Assembly (NCBI GenBank): GCA_937983105.1
Contig: CALKAM010000024.1
Span: 1-64,000, forward strand
Direction: 5' to 3'
Length of the DNA stretch: 64,000 nucleotides
From: Planifilum sp021793745
Lineage (GTDB): Bacteria > Bacillota > Bacilli > Thermoactinomycetales > DSM-44946
Positions within the stretch are counted from its first letter, which is position 1. Every line of letters starts with the position of its first letter. Made by a program: the position numbers and the translations under genes. Shown piece after piece: positions 59,909 through 64,000 of this stretch. A model generated the notes under the pieces. That model was not told where the DNA came from. It was given only the letters and a program-made list of their open reading frames with translations, and did not search any database.

Positions 59909-60029
59909 TCTCGCACCCCTTTTCCCAAACTGCATCCGTTAGTCTGGCCCGTCCCCGACCGGTTTACCCGCCGCATAAAGGAGGCCGTCCGAACATAGGA
60001 TGTACAAACGCTTTCGGGAGGGGGTTTCG

Positions 60030-60428
60030 TTGAAACCATCGTCATCGGAATCGACGCCGAAACGGAGCGGGTCGCCGCTGCTTGTCGGATTGGTGGCCGT
60101 GTGGGGGTTGGTGCTTCTCGGATCATTGCTCGCAGCGCTCCTCTTGCAATACGCTTCGGTCAATGAAGACTACATGCCCTATTTCACCTTTGTGATCAAC
60201 GGAATCGCGCTTCTAGGGGGCGGGTGGATCAGCGGCCGGAGCTCCGGCAAAAAGGGTTGGCTGTACGGCGGATCGGTCGGTTGTCTCTATGCCTTGATCG
60301 TCATCCTCATCGGGTTTTTGGCCTTCGATGCCTCCATGCAGATCCACCCCCTGATCTTTGCCGCAGGTGCCTTCTCCCTCGGCGCCCTCGGGGGAATTTT
60401 CGGCGTCAATGCCCGCGGAACCGATTAG
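60030..60428 (+). CDS. yrzE: TIGR04086-family membrane protein YrzE
   Basis: About 132 residues with four hydrophobic helices and Gly-Gly-Gly-Trp-Ile-Ser-Gly-Arg near the middle, fitting the TIGR04086/YrzE family. Function unknown. TTG 60030 is preferred because GGGAGGGGG lies 6 nt before it; ATG 60000 has no ribosome site. Between yrbG and yajC as in Bacillus. Confidence 0.8.
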   Translation: MKPSSSESTPKRSGSPLLVGLVAVWGLVLLGSLLAALLLQYASVNEDYMPYFTFVINGIALLGGGWISGRSSGKKGWLYGGSVGCLYALIVILIGFLAFDASMQIHPLIFAAGAFSLGALGGIFGVNARGTD

Positions 60429-60661
60429 CAAGCGCTCCGATACAAGAGATCACGCCGAAAAACCCCCCATCTGCCCGGTAGAATCCTTCCGGCACTCCTT
60501 AAACGCTGTGGTCACCTTTCCCCGGATCAAAGGACGGTAAAAATGGAGAAATACGAGTTTACCGATGTTCCCCGGATGGAATAAAATGAAGAGAGTCGCC
60601 TTCGGAAGACTCCCTCCGGGGCATTTCTTTTGCGTGGATACCGGATGTGGGAGGGTTTTTC

Positions 60662-61501
60662 GTGTTTCAATCCCCTGTTTCGATACTGATCACAGGTCTT
60701 GTCACCCTTTTTCTCGTCCTGATCTTCACATTGAAAAAAAATCCCCTGACCGTCGTCGCCCAACTCGGGAAAGATCTGATCAAAAGCCGGGTCCTCCTTG
60801 CTCATGTTGTCGGGGCTCTGCTGATCCTCCTGTTCAATAAATTGGAGCTGATGGTGGAAGCGCATCTTTCCACGACGGATTTTACTCCATACATATACTT
60901 GTTTGAAGGAAACATCACTCCTTTGCTTCAAGAGTGGTTGAATCACGATCTGCTCACCTACGTGACAACCTTCTTTTATGTGATCATTTTCACCGTCATG
61001 ATGTTCGCGTCCCTGTTTGTCTACCACCATGAGCAGGACCGGAGATCCCTCTATGCATTGCTTTACGGACTGGGCCTCAACTACGTCATCGCCATCCCTT
61101 TTTTTCTGTTTGTACCGGTCAATGAGACCTGGTACATCCATCCCGATGTTTCGCCCCTGTATCTGACGGCATACCCGCTTTTTGAGGAGCAGTATCGCTT
61201 TTTTTCCGGTTTGGACAACTCCTTTCCCAGCCTTCACACCTCGATTTCCTTGACCCTGGCGACGATCGCCCTTCGGTCCCGCAATGTCCGCTTTGCATGG
61301 TTCAGCGCCGTTTCCACGGCCGTTATCCTGTTTTCAGTCATTTACCTGGGAATTCACTGGTATGCCGATGTGATCGCCGGGATCATGCTGGCCTCGATCA
61401 CCACCCGTCTGGCCTATCGGCTGAGCGAATATCCGCTGGGAACGCGCCAACTGGTCCTCGCACCCCCGAGCAAGGCCCGCACGGAACACTCCTCCTATTG
61501 A
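60662..61501 (+). CDS. PAP2-superfamily membrane phosphatase
   Basis: Membrane acid phosphatase/phosphotransferase of about 279 residues, six helices. The motifs are Pro-Ser-Leu-His-Thr-Ser (C2) and Gly-Ile-His-Trp-Tyr-Ala-Asp-Val (C3); the first Lys/Arg motif is not the standard one, as in the inositol-phosphotransferase-like branch (PAP2_3). GTG 60662 follows GGGAGGG by 6 nt. It is an insertion relative to B. subtilis, where yrzE is followed by other genes. The 230 bp upstream hold only a small hairpin. Confidence 0.82.
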   Translation: MFQSPVSILITGLVTLFLVLIFTLKKNPLTVVAQLGKDLIKSRVLLAHVVGALLILLFNKLELMVEAHLSTTDFTPYIYLFEGNITPLLQEWLNHDLLTYVTTFFYVIIFTVMMFASLFVYHHEQDRRSLYALLYGLGLNYVIAIPFFLFVPVNETWYIHPDVSPLYLTAYPLFEEQYRFFSGLDNSFPSLHTSISLTLATIALRSRNVRFAWFSAVSTAVILFSVIYLGIHWYADVIAGIMLASITTRLAYRLSEYPLGTRQLVLAPPSKARTEHSSY

Positions 61502-61508
61502 ATCGGAA

Positions 61509-61535
61509 CAAAAAAAGGGACCCGCAAAGGGTCCC
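61509..61535 (-). terminator. Terminator of the queA-tgt-yajC operon
   Basis: A 7-bp perfect stem (61517-61523 with 61529-61535), loop GCAAA, then T8 on the minus strand. Confidence 0.9.
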
Positions 61536-61561
61536 GGGGCGAATGCCCTATGTATCCACGG

Positions 61562-61855
61562 TCAATCTTTCTTCTCGTCAGCCCCGTCTTCCTGATTGAT
61601 CACCGCATTCACCGCCGTTCGTTCGAAGACCAGGCGGGTATTATCACTCACCTTCAAAGTCACGCGCTCTTCCGTCAAATCGGTGATCGTTCCGTGCAAT
61701 CCCCCGATCGTGATCACCTTGTCTCCCTTCTTCAGGGATTGCAACATGGCGTTCCGTTCCTTTTGCCTTTTTTGTTGCGGACGGATCAGAAGGAACCAGA
61801 AAATGACAAGAACCAGGATGAAGGGAAGCAACTGGGCCAAAAAAGCGTTATTCAA
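61562..61855 (-). CDS. yajC: Preprotein translocase subunit YajC
   Basis: A 97-residue protein with one membrane helix (about 5-25), then Arg-Pro-Gln-Gln-Lys-Arg-x-Lys and a small cytoplasmic domain with Gly-Asp-Lys-Val-Ile-Thr-Ile-Gly-Gly-Leu-His-Gly. In the SecDF-YajC accessory complex. TTG start with AAGGAGG upstream. Follows tgt as in most bacteria. Confidence 0.95.
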   Translation of the reverse strand: MNNAFLAQLLPFILVLVIFWFLLIRPQQKRQKERNAMLQSLKKGDKVITIGGLHGTITDLTEERVTLKVSDNTRLVFERTAVNAVINQEDGADEKKD

Positions 61856-61920
61856 GGATCTTCCTCCTTTTCAAATTCGATTTTTAACACCGATAGAGTG
61901 GGGATTTCATCCTTTCCCGT

Positions 61921-63054
61921 TCAGAAGGACTTGACCGGGTCCGGGCCGTAATATCGGGCGAAAAACTGATCCCGAAAATCGAGCAGTCGATCCTCCCGGA
62001 TCGCTTTCCGGACCCCATCCATTAATCGGGTCAAAAAATACAGATTGTGATAGGTGGTCAAACGGAGACCGAAGGTCTCATCGGCTTTGATGAGATGGCG
62101 AATATAAGCCCGCGTGTAATGACGGCAGGTGTAACAATCGCACTCGGGATCCAGGGGTGAAAAATCCCGGGCGTAACGGGCATTTCTCACCACCAACCGT
62201 CCCCGGCTCGTCATAGTGGTGCCGTTGCGGGCGATCCGGGTGGGAAGAACGCAGTCAAACATATCGATGCCCCGGATAACTCCTTCGATCAAGGCGTCGG
62301 GGGATCCGACTCCCATCAGGTAACGGGGTTTGTCCGCCGGGAGCAGCGGCGTGGTGTGAGAGAGGATCTCGTACATCAATTCCTTGGGCTCCCCCACGCT
62401 CAGCCCGCCCACGGCATAGCCCGGAAAATCCATCGATACCAGCTGTTTGGCGCTCTGTTCCCGCAGGTCACGGTACATTCCGCCCTGAACAATCCCAAAC
62501 AAGGCCTGATCTTCCGGACGCCGATGGGCCTTCAGGCAGCGTTCCGCCCAGCGGGTCGTCCGTTCCAGAGAATCCCGGACATATTCCCGTTCCGCGGGAT
62601 AGGGCGGGCATTCGTCGAAGGCCATGATCATATCGGCGCCCAGGGCGTTTTGGACCTCGATCGATTTCTCAGGACTGAGGAACAGCGGTTCACCGCTGAT
62701 ATGGGACCGGAAGGAGACCCCTTCCTCCGTAATCTTGCGGAGGGGACCGAGACTGAACACCTGGAACCCGCCGCTGTCGGTCAGGATCCCGCGATCCCAG
62801 TTCATAAAGCGGTGCAACCCCCCTGCCTCCCGGATGATCTCGTGACCCGGACGGAGGTAGAGATGGTACGTATTGCTCAGGATGATCCCGCTCCCGATCT
62901 CCTTCAACTCCTCCGGGCTCATCGTCTTGACGGTGGCCTGGGTGCCTACCGGCATGAACACAGGGGTTTCAAAGGTTCCGTGAGGGGTATGGAGCCGTCC
63001 CAAACGGGCTCCGGATTGTTTGCACACCTTGATCAACTCATAACGAACAGCCAA
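61921..63054 (-). CDS. tgt: tRNA-guanine transglycosylase
   Basis: Swaps guanine-34 for preQ1 in the anticodons of Asp, Asn, His and Tyr tRNAs. 377 residues, TIM barrel. Ser-Gly-Gly-Phe-Gln (about 93-97), Gly-Gly near Val-Gln-Gly-Gly, Gly-Ile-Asp-Met-Phe-Asp-Cys-Val with the nucleophile Asp, and zinc ligands Cys-x-Cys-x2-Cys-x~25-His are intact. TTG start with GGGAGGCG. Its partner queA is 85 bp upstream. Confidence 0.96.
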   Translation of the reverse strand: MAVRYELIKVCKQSGARLGRLHTPHGTFETPVFMPVGTQATVKTMSPEELKEIGSGIILSNTYHLYLRPGHEIIREAGGLHRFMNWDRGILTDSGGFQVFSLGPLRKITEEGVSFRSHISGEPLFLSPEKSIEVQNALGADMIMAFDECPPYPAEREYVRDSLERTTRWAERCLKAHRRPEDQALFGIVQGGMYRDLREQSAKQLVSMDFPGYAVGGLSVGEPKELMYEILSHTTPLLPADKPRYLMGVGSPDALIEGVIRGIDMFDCVLPTRIARNGTTMTSRGRLVVRNARYARDFSPLDPECDCYTCRHYTRAYIRHLIKADETFGLRLTTYHNLYFLTRLMDGVRKAIREDRLLDFRDQFFARYYGPDPVKSF

Positions 63055-63139
63055 GAACCGCGCCTCCCACTTGTACCATTATACCTTACATAACCACCGG
63101 GTTAAACCTGTTGTGACAGACATTTTGGACATTATCCCG

Positions 63140-64000
63140 CTACAGGATCAGCATGGCATCGCCAAAGCTGAAAAAACGATATCTTCGGTTCACCGCCTCT
63201 CGGTAGGCGTCCAATATTTGCTGACGTGAGGCAAAGGCGCTCACCAGCATCAGAAGCGTCGAACGGGGCAGGTGAAAGTTGGTGATCAGCGCATCCACCG
63301 CGCGGAACCGATACCCCGGGTAGATGAATATATCGGTCCAACCCCGGGACGGGACAATCTCCCCATGCATACCGGCCACACTTTCCAGGGTGCGGACCGA
63401 AGTGGTTCCGACGGCCACCACGCGTCCACCCTGCGACCGGGCGGCTCGAATTCGTTCGGCAGCCTCCTCACCCACTTCGTAGTATTCCGCATGCATCCGG
63501 TGATCCTCCACCCGTTCGGCGGTGACGGGGCGAAAAGTCCCCAGCCCCACGTGCAGGGTGATCGCTGCGATGTCCACTCCTCGGGCGCGGAGGGCCTCCA
63601 ACAATTCCGGTGTAAAGTGCAGACCGGCCGTCGGCGCCGCCGCTGAACCCACCGCCCGCGCGTAAACCGTCTGGTACCGCTCGGGATCCCCGAGGCGCCT
63701 ACGGATATAAGGGGGAAGGGGCATTTCACCCAGCCGTTCCAACAGCGCCTCCAGATCCTCCGCCTCATAAAGGAGACGGACGATCCGTCCCCCGGCCACA
63801 TCGGATTCCCCCTCCACGACAGCCTGGAGCTCCCCGTTGCCAAACCGAATCGCATGGCCCGGTTTGAGCCGCCGGGCCGGCTTGGCCAAAACCTCCCAGC
63901 GATCGTCCCCCAATGGCTTTAACAGCAGGATTTCAACGCGACCGCCGGTCGCCTTTTTGGTCCCGATCAACCGGGCAGGGCGAACCCGGGTATCGTTGAT
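63140..64000 (-). CDS. queA: S-adenosylmethionine:tRNA ribosyltransferase-isomerase (5' end outside window)
   Basis: Transfers ribose from SAM to preQ1 in tRNA, giving epoxyqueuosine. The 287 codons seen lack the first 50-60 of the usual 340; the frame is open to the window end, reading Ile-Asn-Asp-Thr-Arg-Val-Arg-Pro-Ala-Arg. Gly-Leu-His-Phe, Leu-His-Val-Gly-Leu-Gly-Thr-Phe and Asn-Phe-His-Leu-Pro-Arg-Ser-Thr-Leu motifs are present. ruvB should lie beyond, by synteny. Confidence 0.95.
   Translation of the reverse strand: MNDTRVRPARLIGTKKATGGRVEILLLKPLGDDRWEVLAKPARRLKPGHAIRFGNGELQAVVEGESDVAGGRIVRLLYEAEDLEALLERLGEMPLPPYIRRRLGDPERYQTVYARAVGSAAAPTAGLHFTPELLEALRARGVDIAAITLHVGLGTFRPVTAERVEDHRMHAEYYEVGEEAAERIRAARSQGGRVVAVGTTSVRTLESVAGMHGEIVPSRGWTDIFIYPGYRFRAVDALITNFHLPRSTLLMLVSAFASRQQILDAYREAVNRRYRFFSFGDAMLIL

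Noticed and set aside
1..64000. tRNA or rRNA genes, CRISPR arrays, insertion sequences, prophage genes
   Set aside because: I looked on both strands and found no tRNA cloverleaf, no regular spacer repeats and no transposase or integrase.

Overview
The window looks like a chromosomal segment of a moderately high-GC, endospore-forming Firmicute. The complete spoIIIA operon, spoVB, comA/yitD-type phosphosulfolactate synthase, a YhcN/YlaJ-type lipoprotein, mntR and the Bacillus-like yqh and recJ-apt neighbourhoods all point to Bacillales. The GC level, frequent GTG/TTG starts and a B12-dependent ribonucleotide reductase would fit the Thermoactinomycetaceae (for example Planifilum). That placement is inference, not proof.

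Layout. (1) 1-5.8 kb: spoIIIAA-AH on the minus strand, behind a SigE-like promoter and a zinc-ribbon gene. (2) 5.9-8.7 kb: a plus-strand insert with an MFS transporter, comA and a ytwI-like gene. (3) 8.7-14.5 kb: efp, yqhT, aroQ, yqhQ, a small membrane protein, a PrcB-like gene, the patatin yqhO and mntR, following the B. subtilis yqh block. (4) 14.7-30 kb: accessory metabolism, with hutH behind an attenuator and a cre-like site, a metallophosphoesterase, a GDSL esterase, nrdJ with two NrdR boxes, D-amino-acid aminotransferase, an NSS transporter with its MetS-like small subunit, a membrane pseudokinase, a SigG-like promoter with a spore lipoprotein, and the operon cstA / small Cys-Cys protein / ArsA-like ATPase. 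(5) 30-43.2 kb: lipM, two SDR enzymes, metQNI under a SAM-I riboswitch, gcvPB-gcvPA-gcvT under a tandem glycine riboswitch, and the yqhH helicase with yqhG. (6) 43.3-48 kb: a sortase-type LPKTA surface protein, a nitrilase-family hydrolase, mobB, a DUF4395 protein and a zinc-less quinone-oxidoreductase-like enzyme. (7) 47.5-64 kb: apt, recJ, secF, secD, comN, a damaged two-component locus, spoVB, yrbG, yrzE, a PAP2 phosphatase, yajC, tgt and queA (cut by the window end). This follows the conserved ruvB-queA-tgt-yajC-...-secDF-recJ-apt order.

How genes fit together. Glycine cleavage (gcvT/PA/PB), lipoylation (lipM) and methionine uptake (metQNI) form a one-carbon block under two ligand-sensing leaders. 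SpoIIIA, SpoVB, ComA and the spore lipoprotein belong to the sporulation programme, and candidate SigE, SigG and SigK promoters are visible ahead of three of them. SecD/SecF/YajC make up the accessory translocon, and Tgt/QueA the queuosine tRNA pathway.

Most notable: the two-component locus at 53.4-57.5 kb carries two separate lesions (a one-base frameshift in the sensor kinase and an in-frame TAG in the neighbouring exported protein). Next to it lie four direct repeats spaced exactly 11 bp apart, a layout typical of an OmpR/PhoB-family binding site. Other points worth a look are the pseudokinase, the cstA/CC/ArsA operon, the hutH leader, a large inverted repeat after secF and a minus-strand terminator upstream of spoVB with no gene to serve.
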